Made by a program: the position numbers and the translations under genes
The notes under the pieces: generated by a model
What the model saw: only the letters and a program-made list of their open reading frames with translations
The model's database searches: none
What the model was told of the DNA's origin: nothing
NCBI RefSeq assembly: GCF_000702425.1
Contig: NZ_JNIE01000003.1
Coordinates: forward strand, 124,650-188,649
Origin: Thermocrinis jamiesonii
Lineage (GTDB): Bacteria > Aquificota > Aquificia > Aquificales > Aquificaceae
Length of the DNA: 64,000 nt
Reading direction: 5' to 3'
Part shown: positions 1 through 8,238 of the stretch, piece after piece
How positions within the stretch are numbered: position 1 is the first letter of the stretch
Layout: every line of letters starts with the position of its first letter

Positions 1-95
1 ACTTCAAAGTGTTTGCTAAGGTGTAAAGCGTTTAGGTAGGTCTGTTCCTTAGTTCCGCACCATCCTAAGCCGTCTATAACTTCCAACACCTTCAC
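1..95 (-). CDS. Glycosyltransferase, N-terminus only (leaves the window)
   Basis: A GTG at 95 opens a reading frame that runs off the left edge after 31 codons. It begins VKVLEVIDGLGWCGTKEQTY, which resembles the first beta strand and glycine-rich loop of family-4-type (GT-B) glycosyltransferases, where a short hydrophobic strand is followed by G-L-G-x-x-G-x-E/K. Only this N-terminal strand and loop is visible, so donor and acceptor are unknown. It is divergent from epmA, with 31 bp between the two starts. No clear ribosome-binding site precedes the GTG. The fragment is short, so the call depends on the sequence outside the window continuing the frame. Confidence 0.5.
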   Translation of the reverse strand, partial: MKVLEVIDGLGWCGTKEQTYLNALHLSKHFE

Positions 96-109
96 CGCAC
101 TCTAAGTAA

Positions 110-115
110 TATAAT
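110..115 (+). promoter_or_regulatory. Promoter -10 box of the epmA operon
   Basis: TATAAT lies 11 bp before the epmA ATG at 127, with no Shine-Dalgarno sequence between them. Transcription starting about 7 bp after the box would give a 5' leader of only a few bases. Confidence 0.5.
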
Positions 116-126
116 ATTTCACGCTT

Positions 127-1038
127 ATGTTTAAAAAGACAGAAAACTTGCTTACCGCCTGGGCAGATTTTTTAGACACCATACGGAACTTCTTTAAATC
201 AAAAGGTTACTTAGAGGTAACAACTCCGACCTTACAGAAATACCCAAACGTGGATCCCAACTTAGAACCTATCAAGGTCAAGCTTAATCTAAAGGGAAAG
301 GAAAGGGAGTTTTGGCTTCATACTTCACCCGAGCACGCAATGAAAAAATTGCTTGCAAAGTTCCCGACAAACATGTTCCAGATAACCAAAGTTTTCAGGA
401 ATGGAGAATACGGAAGACTACACAGACCAGAATTTACCATGCTGGAGTGGTATAAGCTAAGGGCAAACTACGAGCACCTTATAGAAGAGATTGGAGAACT
501 TTTAAAAGTCTTTGGGTTTGAAAACTACGAGGTCCTTGAGCTTGAAAGTGCCTTTGAAAAATACTTAGGTGTGGTTCTATCCGAAGATGAAGAGGTCCTA
601 AAAAACAATCTCATATCTTACGGATATGAGTTTGACGATAAGGAAAATTGGGAGAGCTTATTTTACCGCCTATACATAGATTTGGAAAAGCACCTTGGCT
701 TTGAAAATCCTACCTTCCTCGTAAATTTCCCTTCCCAGCTTGCAATTTACAGCGTGGTAAGGGACAGATACGCAGAAAGATTTGAGCTATACATAAAGGG
801 TGTCGAAATAGCAAACGGATGGACGGAGGAAAGGGACCCGGAAAAAGTAAGAAAAAGAATGGAGTTGTGGGTAAAGGATAGAAAACTTCCGGTGGATGAA
901 GAGCTTTTGCATGCGTTAGCCAATCTACCAGAATTTGCAGGATGTTCCATAGGCTTAGAAAGATTGTTTATGGTAGTTTATAATATAGAAAGCTTAGACA
1001 AACTTCCTTGGACCTTTACGATGGAGGAAAAAGAATGA
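127..1038 (+). CDS. epmA: EF-P (R)-beta-lysine/lysine ligase EpmA (GenX/PoxA-type)
   Basis: A class II lysyl-tRNA synthetase-like catalytic core of 303 residues without the N-terminal anticodon-binding OB domain. This is the architecture of EpmA, which attaches lysine or beta-lysine to a conserved lysine of elongation factor P so that the ribosome can resolve stalls at polyproline. Motif 2 is visible as FRNGEYGRLHRPEFTMLEWY and motif 3 as GCSIGLERLF near the C-terminus. The preceding HTSPEHAMKKLL stretch matches the adenylate-binding region. The ATG at 127 is preceded by a -10 box rather than a ribosome-binding site. The stop overlaps the next ATG (ATGA). No lysine 2,3-aminomutase (EpmB) or EF-P gene lies in the window, so the lysine form used cannot be told. 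Confidence 0.85.
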   Translation: MFKKTENLLTAWADFLDTIRNFFKSKGYLEVTTPTLQKYPNVDPNLEPIKVKLNLKGKEREFWLHTSPEHAMKKLLAKFPTNMFQITKVFRNGEYGRLHRPEFTMLEWYKLRANYEHLIEEIGELLKVFGFENYEVLELESAFEKYLGVVLSEDEEVLKNNLISYGYEFDDKENWESLFYRLYIDLEKHLGFENPTFLVNFPSQLAIYSVVRDRYAERFELYIKGVEIANGWTEERDPEKVRKRMELWVKDRKLPVDEELLHALANLPEFAGCSIGLERLFMVVYNIESLDKLPWTFTMEEKE

Positions 1039-2255
1039 ACAGTCTAAAGGACGCCCTTAAAACACTTTTGGAACCTTCCTATGCTCCCTTTTTAGTTTCA
1101 AGCCTTTATTTGAGACTTACACCAGAAAGCAGAGCGGATCAGAAATATCTAAAGGTCTTTAAAAACATGGTAAAGGCTCAAAAAGCGAACCTGGAAAAGA
1201 GAAACCTCAGCAGAGAAGTCTTTGACTCTGTATTAGAAGACTTTCAAAAAATGGAGGCTTTTGTTGGCGATCCGGAAAATTTGAAGTCCTGTGGAGCAAT
1301 AGCCATCTTTTCGTGCAGTAGTAAAAACGTATTTGTTCCCGTAAAGCTTCCTTACGCATACAGAGACAGGTTGATGGTGTCAGTAAATCCGTTGGTCAGG
1401 GAAATAGCAGCCATAGACGAAGAATTAGGTAGAATTGGCGTTGTTCTTTTAGACAGAAAGCACATTAGGTTCTTTTTGATGGATTTTGAAAGCATTGTAG
1501 AAGTTTCTGATTTTCTGGAACCGTTGGCCACAAGGTCCCATAGGTTTCACAGCGGTGGTGCTGCGTTGAAGGGAGCACAAGGCACCTTTAAATACTCCAT
1601 ACCCTCGAGGGCTTCATCACCAAACATGGTCCAGCACTCTATGGGTGAATACAGGTTCCACATGAGGATTCAGGAAGAAAAGCACAGGATATTTAAAATA
1701 GCCAACGACGCCCTTATGGAAGCATGGAAAGAAAGCAAGTTTGACAAGTTGGTCATAGGAAGCTTAAGGGAAGATATAAAAGACATAGAAAGTCACCTAC
1801 ACACTTACCTTTTGGAAAGATTGGTGGGCTATGTAAGGCTAAATCCTTCGGAGGCAAATGAGCAGGAGATTAGGGAAAAAGTCTTGGACTTGCTTTGGCA
1901 GAAAGACAGAGAGCAAGAGGAGAGTCTTATAAATCAGCTTAGGAGTTTGGAAGGGGAAGGTTTAGCGGTCAGCGGTCTATCAAAGACTCTTGAGCAGTTG
2001 TACGTAGGAAACGTAAAGACCCTTCTTGTCGCAGATAGCTTTGAAAAACCGGGTTTTTACTGTCCGCAGTCTAACTTGCCAACCTTAAAGCCCGAATGCC
2101 CAGTGGATGGAGAGGTGCCCTATCCAGTGGAGGATGTGGTGGATGAGATAATAGAACTTGCTTTAGAAGAGAGGGCAAGCGTAGAAGTAATAATCAGAGA
2201 AGACCTTCAGAAGAAGTTGGACGGCGTGGGAGCTCTTTTGAGGTGGCGGATATAA
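1035..2255 (+). CDS. eRF1-like protein (bacterial archaeo-eukaryotic release factor, baeRF family)
   Basis: A 406-residue protein with the domain order of archaeal/eukaryotic release factor eRF1 and its bacterial relatives (baeRF, including VLRF1). The C-terminal part (about 320-406) has the L7Ae-like eRF1 domain 3 pattern: a segment beginning LSKTLEQLYVGNVKTLLV, then a V-V-D-E-I-I-x-L-A helix and a final GVGALLRW. The middle has a domain-2-like helix (EYRFHMRIQEEKHRIFKI). A canonical GGQ tripeptide is absent; the nearest glycine-rich loop is SGGAALKGAQGT at about residues 182-193. The chosen ATG is preceded by GGAGG at a 7-bp spacing and overlaps the epmA stop. Release or ribosome-rescue activity is inferred from family and neighbours, not shown. 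Confidence 0.72.
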   Translation: MNSLKDALKTLLEPSYAPFLVSSLYLRLTPESRADQKYLKVFKNMVKAQKANLEKRNLSREVFDSVLEDFQKMEAFVGDPENLKSCGAIAIFSCSSKNVFVPVKLPYAYRDRLMVSVNPLVREIAAIDEELGRIGVVLLDRKHIRFFLMDFESIVEVSDFLEPLATRSHRFHSGGAALKGAQGTFKYSIPSRASSPNMVQHSMGEYRFHMRIQEEKHRIFKIANDALMEAWKESKFDKLVIGSLREDIKDIESHLHTYLLERLVGYVRLNPSEANEQEIREKVLDLLWQKDREQEESLINQLRSLEGEGLAVSGLSKTLEQLYVGNVKTLLVADSFEKPGFYCPQSNLPTLKPECPVDGEVPYPVEDVVDEIIELALEERASVEVIIREDLQKKLDGVGALLRWRI

Positions 2256-2264
2256 ACTTTTTTT

Positions 2265-2855
2265 ATGGAAAAGGTAGCGGTATTCATAGATGGCTCTAAT
2301 ATTTTCCACGCCATAAGACAGCTGAACATAAAGATAGACTACACAAAGCTCGTGGACTTTCTAAAAGAGGACAGAAGGCTTATAAGGGCATATTTTTATG
2401 GTGCGGTTCCACAGGAAAAGGACCTAAAAAAGAACACACCCGAGTGGGAAAGCTATCTAAGACAAAAAAGATTCTTAGAGGAACTATCACTGCAAGGCAT
2501 AAAGGTAAAGACTGCAAACCTAAGAAGACTTCCCAGTGGAGAGTTTATAGAGAAGGAGGTGGATATAATGTTGGCTACCGACATGTTAAGCCTTGCGTAT
2601 AAAAATGTATATGACACTGCCATCTTAGTAAGTGGAGACAGCGATTTTTCTTATACAGTGGAAGAAATTCAAAGCTTGGGTAAAAGGGTAGAAAACGCAT
2701 CTTTTAAGAAGACAAGTTCTCATATTCTTAGAAAGGTCTGCGATAGATTTATTCTATTGGATGACTACCTTGATAGGTTTGTGGTGGAGGAAAAACTGCA
2801 GGTAAGTCAGGAGGTTAGCTTTTGGGAAAAGGTGCTCAAACTATGGAAAAGGTAG
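2265..2855 (+). CDS. NYN-domain (LabA/DUF88, PIN-like) putative RNase
   Basis: A 196-residue protein with the NYN domain, a PIN-like metal-dependent nuclease fold. The acidic active-site residues are visible: AVFIDGSNIF at the N-terminus, EKEVDIMLATDML in the middle, and VSGDSDFSYTVEEIQSLGK where the GDSDF aspartates sit. Family members cut RNA, but substrates are known for few of them. The C-terminal 40 residues extend beyond the domain. The gene starts 9 bp after the baeRF stop, and its 3' end overlaps the ribF start by 13 bp, so all four genes are probably one transcript. Placement directly after an eRF1-like gene suggests it may act on mRNA or tRNA at stalled ribosomes; that is inference. 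Confidence 0.8.
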   Translation: MEKVAVFIDGSNIFHAIRQLNIKIDYTKLVDFLKEDRRLIRAYFYGAVPQEKDLKKNTPEWESYLRQKRFLEELSLQGIKVKTANLRRLPSGEFIEKEVDIMLATDMLSLAYKNVYDTAILVSGDSDFSYTVEEIQSLGKRVENASFKKTSSHILRKVCDRFILLDDYLDRFVVEEKLQVSQEVSFWEKVLKLWKR

Positions 2856-3802
2856 TTTCTCTTAACCTAAACTCAAAGTGTTTAAAGGAATTAGACTGCG
2901 TAGATGAGTTGGAAGGTGATTGGGCAATTACGGTGGGCGTTTTTGACGGCGTTCATCTTGGACATAGATATTTAATACAAAAGCTTGTGGATAATGCAAG
3001 AAAGAGAAATCTTAAATCTTGTGTTCTGAGCTTTTATCCACATCCCTCAAAGATCCTATCTCCAAGCCAACAGCCTTGCGAACTAACAGATCCTTTGGAG
3101 AGGGCAGAGAGGATCCTAAGTCTTGGTGTGGATAAAGTGGTTTATATAAACTTTGATAGAGAATTTTCTAAAATAAGGGCAGAGGATTTTCTGAAGGATG
3201 TTATCTACAGAAGGTTAAAGTGTAAATATCTTTTGGTGGGATATGACTGGAGGTTTGGCTACAGAAGGGAGGGAGAAATAGAATTAGCAAAGGAATTTGG
3301 ACAAAAGTTGGGTTTTGAGGTAGAAACCGCAGAACCGTTTTATAAGAACGGGCACCTAATAAGTAGCACCTATATTAGAAGGCTTCTACACAGCGGGAGG
3401 TTAGAAGAAGCTTTTGAATACTTAGGAGAAAGGTATTACATAAGAAGAAAAGTAGTGAAGGGTTCAGGTAGGGGCAGTTTGCTTGGCTATCCCACCGCAA
3501 ACCTTGGAGGAACAGAAAACCTGTGTTTAAAAGAAGGAGTGTATGCGGTTATGGTAGATGATAAATATTTAGGCGTTGCAAACTACGGCTATAGGCCTAC
3601 CTTTGATGGAAGGACAAAGGTGCTTGAGGTTCATCTTTTAGACTTCAAGGGCAACTTAAAGAGCAAAAAAGTAAAAGTGGAGTTTTTGAGTTTTATAAGG
3701 GAGGAGAGAAAGTTTTCCTCAAAAGAAGAGTTAATCAAACAAATAGAAAGGGACATTGCTACCGTGCAAGATAGCTTCCGTAAAGTATTTCCCCGTTTTT
3801 GA
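2843..3802 (+). CDS. ribF: Bifunctional riboflavin kinase / FAD synthetase
   Basis: The protein phosphorylates riboflavin to FMN and adenylates FMN to FAD. The N-terminal FAD synthetase domain shows GVFDGVHLGHRYL, the HxGH-type nucleotidyltransferase motif, with the partner SSTYIRRLLHSG further on. The C-terminal riboflavin kinase domain shows GSGRGSLLGYPTANL. The length, 319 residues, is typical. I chose the ATG at 2843 because AAAGGTG precedes it; an in-frame TTG at 2822 would add seven residues inside the NYN gene. The 3' end overlaps the opposing small gene by 44 bp. There is no functional link to the translation genes upstream beyond co-transcription. Confidence 0.92.
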   Translation: MEKVVSLNLNSKCLKELDCVDELEGDWAITVGVFDGVHLGHRYLIQKLVDNARKRNLKSCVLSFYPHPSKILSPSQQPCELTDPLERAERILSLGVDKVVYINFDREFSKIRAEDFLKDVIYRRLKCKYLLVGYDWRFGYRREGEIELAKEFGQKLGFEVETAEPFYKNGHLISSTYIRRLLHSGRLEEAFEYLGERYYIRRKVVKGSGRGSLLGYPTANLGGTENLCLKEGVYAVMVDDKYLGVANYGYRPTFDGRTKVLEVHLLDFKGNLKSKKVKVEFLSFIREERKFSSKEELIKQIERDIATVQDSFRKVFPRF

Positions 3803-4037
3803 GAAGCACAAAGGACTTTTCCATCTTATCCTTTAGCCCCTTTTTGTTTTCTATAAAGTCATAAAGCGTCTTTGGCTCTCCGTGGGCTTTTAGTAAGTAT
3901 TCTTTTTCTTCTCCGTTGTCAAAGATTATCTTTACAGGCAAGCAGTAAAACTTTGAGTTCTCTCCTTCTGAACATCTATGTATCTCGCCTATAATTTCAA
4001 TAGCCTTGCTTCTGGCAATGATGTCCTCTTGTTTCAT
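3759..4037 (-). CDS. Small hypothetical protein
   Basis: I do not recognise this 92-residue protein. It has an amphipathic N-terminus (MKQEDIIARSKAIEIIGEIH), a beta-rich middle, and a C-terminal beta hairpin (SFVLLKNGEILYG), and reads like a small soluble alpha+beta domain without membrane segments. It follows the GlcF-like gene by 8 bp in the same direction, so it is probably that gene's operon partner. Its last 44 bp overlap the ribF 3' end on the opposite strand. Codon choice matches its neighbours, which supports its being real. Confidence 0.6.
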   Translation of the reverse strand: MKQEDIIARSKAIEIIGEIHRCSEGENSKFYCLPVKIIFDNGEEKEYLLKAHGEPKTLYDFIENKKGLKDKMEKSFVLLKNGEILYGSYLAR

Positions 4038-4045
4038 GCAATAAA

Positions 4046-5236
4046 TTATAATCGCTCCTCAAGGTGTTCTGCCAAGTAATCCGCAAGGTGCATAACCTTT
4101 TGCCCCGTTTTGTAGGTCTTTACACCATCTGTTAAGTTAAGAACACATCCGGGACAGGAGGTCAAAACTACGTCTGCGCCGGTTTTGTTGATATCCTCTA
4201 TCTTTTCTCTTTGAATTTTTTCAGAGAGTTTTGGGTTTGTTATTGAGAAAAGTCCCGCAAAGCCACAGCAGGACTTATCCTTTTCCCCTTTTATCAGCTC
4301 ATCTGATTCTACCCTTTGGATCACACCGTAAAAAACCTTTTCACTCACCTTCATCGCACTGTATGAATGGCAGGGCACGTGAAAGGTAACCTTTTCCCCT
4401 TTTCCTTTGAAATTTAGCCTACTTTCAAAGATTATCTCAGAAAAGTCATAAACCTTTTTGTCTATGCCATAGTCTTCCTGTAGGGCTCCTCCGCATGTGG
4501 GACAGGCTACCACTATGGCATCAAACTCATACTTTCCCATCTCTTTTAGGTTATGTTCTTTAAGCTTTTCAAAAGCAGATATGTTGCCAGAGTAGTAATG
4601 AGGCGCTCCACAGCACTTTATATCCTCCGGCACTATCACGGTCCAACCTGCTTTGTTCATAAGCTTGACCACGCTTTCCCCCGTTTTGGAATAGAAGGCG
4701 TCTATCATACAACCTGTAAAAAACAGTAGTTTTCCTTTTTCCTGCTCAGCCTTGAAGGTTTTACCCCTTAAACCAAAAGCCTTTCCATCGGGCTTTGGCA
4801 TAAACTTGACCGCTCCTGTGGGAAAGAACACTCTAAACTCTTTGTAAGGAAGCTTGTCCATTACTTTCCCCAAAAACTTAACCGCTTTCCTCCCCACATT
4901 GGACTGCAAAACATCCAAGGCTTTAAGTCCAGTTTCTTTGATGAGGGATCTATCCTGTTTGTTTCTGGCACTGACGATGATTTCCTTGTATTCCACGCCG
5001 TTGGGACAGATCCACTCGCACCTTCTACACATGGCACACTGGTCTAAGTGTTTGTAAGCTTCCTTAGTTTCCGATATTTCCCCCTTTAGCAACATCTCAG
5101 CCAACACAAGCCTACCCCTTGCAAACCCACCCTCCTCCTTTATGTATGGATAGGTGGGACAAACGGATTTACACAGAGCGCACTTTACGCACTTTTGAGC
5201 TAAGTCCAAAGAGATCTCTACTTGCTTTTTATACAT
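4046..5236 (-). CDS. GlcF/GlpC-like Fe-S oxidoreductase subunit (CCG domains)
   Basis: An iron-sulfur electron-transfer protein related to the glycolate oxidase GlcF, GlpC and heterodisulfide reductase HdrB-type subunits. The N-terminus carries two 4Fe-4S motifs, CVKCALCKSVCP and CAMCRRCEWICP. Two cysteine-rich CCG domains follow, marked by FTGCMIDA with DIKCCGAPHYYSG, and VPCHSYSA with KSCCGFAGLF; these usually bind a further cluster or form the disulfide-handling site. The length of 396 residues fits GlcF. No FAD-linked partner (GlcD/E) is adjacent, so the substrate is open: glycolate, lactate or another donor are all possible. The small gene at 3759-4037 follows by 8 bp. Confidence 0.75.
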   Translation of the reverse strand: MYKKQVEISLDLAQKCVKCALCKSVCPTYPYIKEEGGFARGRLVLAEMLLKGEISETKEAYKHLDQCAMCRRCEWICPNGVEYKEIIVSARNKQDRSLIKETGLKALDVLQSNVGRKAVKFLGKVMDKLPYKEFRVFFPTGAVKFMPKPDGKAFGLRGKTFKAEQEKGKLLFFTGCMIDAFYSKTGESVVKLMNKAGWTVIVPEDIKCCGAPHYYSGNISAFEKLKEHNLKEMGKYEFDAIVVACPTCGGALQEDYGIDKKVYDFSEIIFESRLNFKGKGEKVTFHVPCHSYSAMKVSEKVFYGVIQRVESDELIKGEKDKSCCGFAGLFSITNPKLSEKIQREKIEDINKTGADVVLTSCPGCVLNLTDGVKTYKTGQKVMHLADYLAEHLEERL

Positions 5237-5284
5237 AGGGCTTAAAGATATGCTAAAAACCTTATCTTTATGTGATTAGTCTCA

Positions 5285-6538
5285 TTATGGCTCCACCACC
5301 ACACAGTGATAGCCTTTTTTTAGAGCGTCCCTCACTTTTAGCACATCTTGTAAAGAAACCTCCTCTATGTGCTTTACGTAATCTTGCTCCATCTTGTATC
5401 CAAATCCTACAATTTCCCAAAAGCCTAAGTAAAAGGCTTGCCTTCCTCTCGTTTGTCTATCCAAAAGGTAACCACCTATGATCTTTCTTTTGGCGAGAGC
5501 TATGTCTTCTTCAGTTATGTTTGCGTCCTGCACCACCCATATTAGGTCCTTTATTGCACTTTCCTTCTTTTCGGGGGAAGTGCCTATGTAGGCAAATAGC
5601 CTTGGAGAGTAAAGCCTGATGGGAGACATAGAATAGGTAGCGTAGGCATAGCCTCTTTTTTCTCTAAGTTCGTCAAAGAGCTTGGAGGTCATTCCATCTC
5701 CAAGAATGCTGTTTAGAACTCTAAAGGCAAAAAAGTCTTTACCCTTTGGGGGCACCCCCTGAAAGGCACAAAGGACAGTTGCCTGAGAACCATCCCTTTG
5801 AACCTTCTGTATAAGACTATCTTCTACCAAAAGCTCCTGCGTGCTAAAGCTAAATTCCCCCGAAGGTAGGCGAGAAAAGACTTCTGAAAATTTTCTTTCC
5901 ATTTCTACAAGATCAACATCTCCCACAACCGCTACTACAACGTTTTTGCCCTTCAAAAGCTCCTCCCACCTTTTCAAAAGGTCTTCCCTACCTATCTTTT
6001 GCAGATCCTCTTCTGTCCCTAAGGGGGAAACTTCGTAGGTAGTTCCTTTGTAAGTTATAAGTCTTAGCTTTTCCATTGCAAGCTCAAAACCATCCTCCCT
6101 TCTTGACCTTATGCGGGACAGGGCTCTCCTTTTTTCCACCTGAAGGTTTTCTTCTTTGAAGGATGGTTCAAGGAGAATACTCTCTATAACCTTCAGAGCT
6201 TGATCAAGCCCTTGGGGCCTTGTGGCAAAGCTTATCTCCACATAATCGTCTGCAGCAGAAGAACTTATGAATCCTCCCCAATCTTCAAAGGCGCTGGCAA
6301 TTTCATAAGAGCTGTAGGTTTTTGTCCCCTTTGTCAAAAGGACTGCCATTAGGTTGGTGGTTCCTCTCTTTCCTTCTCCGTGTGTGCCCCCTTTTATGAA
6401 AATGGAGCCTGCAATAATTCCTCTACCCTTTGTCTCCTTTAGGATCAACTTAACACCGTTTTCCAAAACAACCTCCTTCAAGTTCTGACCTCCATAGACT
6501 AAGCCCAAAAGCAAAAAAATTATAAGGATTGTTTTCAT
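5285..6538 (-). CDS. M16-family zinc peptidase-like protein, degenerate active site
   Basis: A two-lobed M16 (insulinase/PqqL-like) protein of 417 residues with an N-terminal signal peptide (MKTILIIFLLLGLVYG). At the position of the zinc motif HxxEH the sequence reads RGTTNLMAVLLTKG, so both metal histidines and the catalytic glutamate are missing. The C-terminal lobe retains the R-Y motif region (LREKRGYAYATYS). In the family such inactive copies pair with an active subunit, here the upstream gene, whose stop it overlaps (ATGA). The pair probably forms a periplasmic heterodimer degrading small peptides. Confidence 0.85.
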   Translation of the reverse strand: MKTILIIFLLLGLVYGGQNLKEVVLENGVKLILKETKGRGIIAGSIFIKGGTHGEGKRGTTNLMAVLLTKGTKTYSSYEIASAFEDWGGFISSSAADDYVEISFATRPQGLDQALKVIESILLEPSFKEENLQVEKRRALSRIRSRREDGFELAMEKLRLITYKGTTYEVSPLGTEEDLQKIGREDLLKRWEELLKGKNVVVAVVGDVDLVEMERKFSEVFSRLPSGEFSFSTQELLVEDSLIQKVQRDGSQATVLCAFQGVPPKGKDFFAFRVLNSILGDGMTSKLFDELREKRGYAYATYSMSPIRLYSPRLFAYIGTSPEKKESAIKDLIWVVQDANITEEDIALAKRKIIGGYLLDRQTRGRQAFYLGFWEIVGFGYKMEQDYVKHIEEVSLQDVLKVRDALKKGYHCVVVEP

Positions 6539-7827
6539 CTTTGTGGCACCATAAGTATCTCAGAGTAAGGTTTGCTGAGTATGTATTTTCTTAAAACGTC
6601 TAACACGTCCTTCTTTCTCACAGACCTTATGTTGTTTTCAAAATACAGATAGTAGTCCAAAAGTCCCACCACAGTCAGAGAATAGCCAATGTAGTATGCT
6701 TCCCTCTGAACTTTTTCTAAGGAAAAAACTTCCGAGTTTATGATCTTTTGCTTTGCCTTTTGCACATCCTCATCTGTGAGGTTCTGGGACAAAGTTTCAA
6801 GCATCTCATAAACTTTCTTTTTCACCTCTTCGTATTTTTCTGGGTCAGAAACCGCAGAGATAACAAAGAGGTTGTCCCTTGGTCTTGCAAAGTCCCCTGA
6901 GTAAACAGAGTAGGCAATACCCTTTTCCACGAGCTCCCTATACAAAATTGACGTCCTTCCACCACCTAAGATTTGGTCTAAAACCAAAAGGGAATAGTAT
7001 TCCTTAACACCTACGGGCATTACTCTCCAACCTATTATCCAATAGGCCCTCTCAAGTCTTTTATCTTCTATTTTCTTAAACCTTGGTTCCAACTGTTCAG
7101 GTTCTGGGACATATTGACTTCTTACCACAGGCTTGCCCGCTTCTTTGCCAAAAGTTTGTTCTACGTATTCCTTCACCTCTGACGGATCCACATCTCCCAC
7201 AACCACAATTACCATATTTTGAGGCTGGTAGTAATTTCTAAAAAACTCAAGCAAGCTTTCTCTTGTAAATCTGCTTATGGTTTCTTCATAGCCTATTATG
7301 GGATGTCTGTAGGGAGAAACTTTATAAACAAGCTTTTCAAACTCCTCCCAAAGCACGTCTGTAGGATCGTCCTTTCCCCTCCTTAGCTCTTCTATAACTA
7401 TAGGTTTTTCTTTTTCTATCATATCTTCATCTAGCTTGGGTTTTTGTGTAAGCTGATAGAGAACCTCTAAGGCTTCCTTCCAATAAGGCTTGGCTATGTT
7501 TATGTAGTAAAAGGTATATTCCTTAGAAGTTCCCGCATTCATCCTACCGCCAAAACCTTCCACGATCCTATCTATCTCACCGTAAGCGTATTTTTCAGAA
7601 CCATTAAAAAGCATATGCTCAAGAAAGTGTGCCATACCCTTTTGTTGATAGTTTTCTTCTATGGAACCAACCCTAAACCACACTTGCAAGGATACCGCCT
7701 CTGTATCCTCCCTTTTCTTTACAACCAAAACCGCTCCGTTGTTTAATCTATACTTTGCTATTTCTTGCAAAGCCAAAGCCTGAGCCATAAAAACAACCTC
7801 CAAAAGTAAAATAAGAACAGCTATCAC
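6535..7827 (-). CDS. M16-family zinc peptidase, active subunit
   Basis: An M16B metallopeptidase with an intact zinc motif, GMAHFLEHMLFNGSEK (HxxEH), and a distal glutamate in the following helix. The C-terminal lobe contains the LYRELVEKGIAYSVYSG region typical of M16B. The start is ambiguous. The GTG at 7827 gives a leader ending ALA that looks like a signal peptide (MIAVLILLLEVVFMAQALA) but has no ribosome-binding site. The ATG at 7788 has a good GGAGG (7797-7801) 8 bp upstream but loses the hydrophobic leader. I kept the longer form because the partner is also exported. It overlaps the inactive partner gene by 4 bp. Confidence 0.88.
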   Translation of the reverse strand: MIAVLILLLEVVFMAQALALQEIAKYRLNNGAVLVVKKREDTEAVSLQVWFRVGSIEENYQQKGMAHFLEHMLFNGSEKYAYGEIDRIVEGFGGRMNAGTSKEYTFYYINIAKPYWKEALEVLYQLTQKPKLDEDMIEKEKPIVIEELRRGKDDPTDVLWEEFEKLVYKVSPYRHPIIGYEETISRFTRESLLEFFRNYYQPQNMVIVVVGDVDPSEVKEYVEQTFGKEAGKPVVRSQYVPEPEQLEPRFKKIEDKRLERAYWIIGWRVMPVGVKEYYSLLVLDQILGGGRTSILYRELVEKGIAYSVYSGDFARPRDNLFVISAVSDPEKYEEVKKKVYEMLETLSQNLTDEDVQKAKQKIINSEVFSLEKVQREAYYIGYSLTVVGLLDYYLYFENNIRSVRKKDVLDVLRKYILSKPYSEILMVPQR

Positions 7828-7839
7828 AAGATAATGATT

Positions 7840-8238
7840 TTAATTTTTTTCGTTGATTTTGCAACCCAACAGATCTTTAAGTTTTTGCGGTATAGAAACT
7901 ATTTTTGCCCCTTTGGTAAAGCAATGTTTGGTTTTTCCCACTGCCTTTAGTCTCTCTTCAACCCACACCTGATAGCTGAAATGGAAAAAATACCTATCCA
8001 TCTCCGTTAGATTAACTTCCACATTTACTTCCTGATCGTAGAGTATGGGTTCCCTAAATTGACAATAGGCTTCAAGCAAGACAACTTCATAACCTTCCTC
8101 TCTGAGCTTAGAGTAAGGCACGCCTATGCTTCTCAAAAACTCACCCCTTGCTTCCTCGAAGAGCCTAAAGTAGTTTGAATGATGGACTATTCCTTGAGCA
8201 TCTGTTTCGTAAAAGTGAATGCGCCTTTTGTATATCAC
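7840..8238 (-). CDS. YbgC/4HBT-type acyl-CoA thioesterase
   Basis: A single hot-dog-fold domain of 132 residues. The diagnostic motif FYETDAQGIVHHSNYFRLFE near the N-terminus holds the catalytic aspartate and the D-x-x-G-x-V-x-H-x-x-Y pattern of the 4-hydroxybenzoyl-CoA/YbgC thioesterases. Such enzymes hydrolyse short or aromatic acyl-CoA, and YbgC is often associated with the Tol-Pal envelope system, which is not nearby here. The start overlaps the gspE stop by 4 bp, so translation is probably coupled. The substrate is not predictable from sequence. Confidence 0.85.
   Translation of the reverse strand: MIYKRRIHFYETDAQGIVHHSNYFRLFEEARGEFLRSIGVPYSKLREEGYEVVLLEAYCQFREPILYDQEVNVEVNLTEMDRYFFHFSYQVWVEERLKAVGKTKHCFTKGAKIVSIPQKLKDLLGCKINEKN

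Noticed and set aside
5237-5284. AAAGATA/TATCTTT inverted repeat as a terminator between the M16 gene and glcF-like gene
   Set aside because: The stem is all A/T with a 12-base loop and no T-tract after it, so it would not form a stable terminator.
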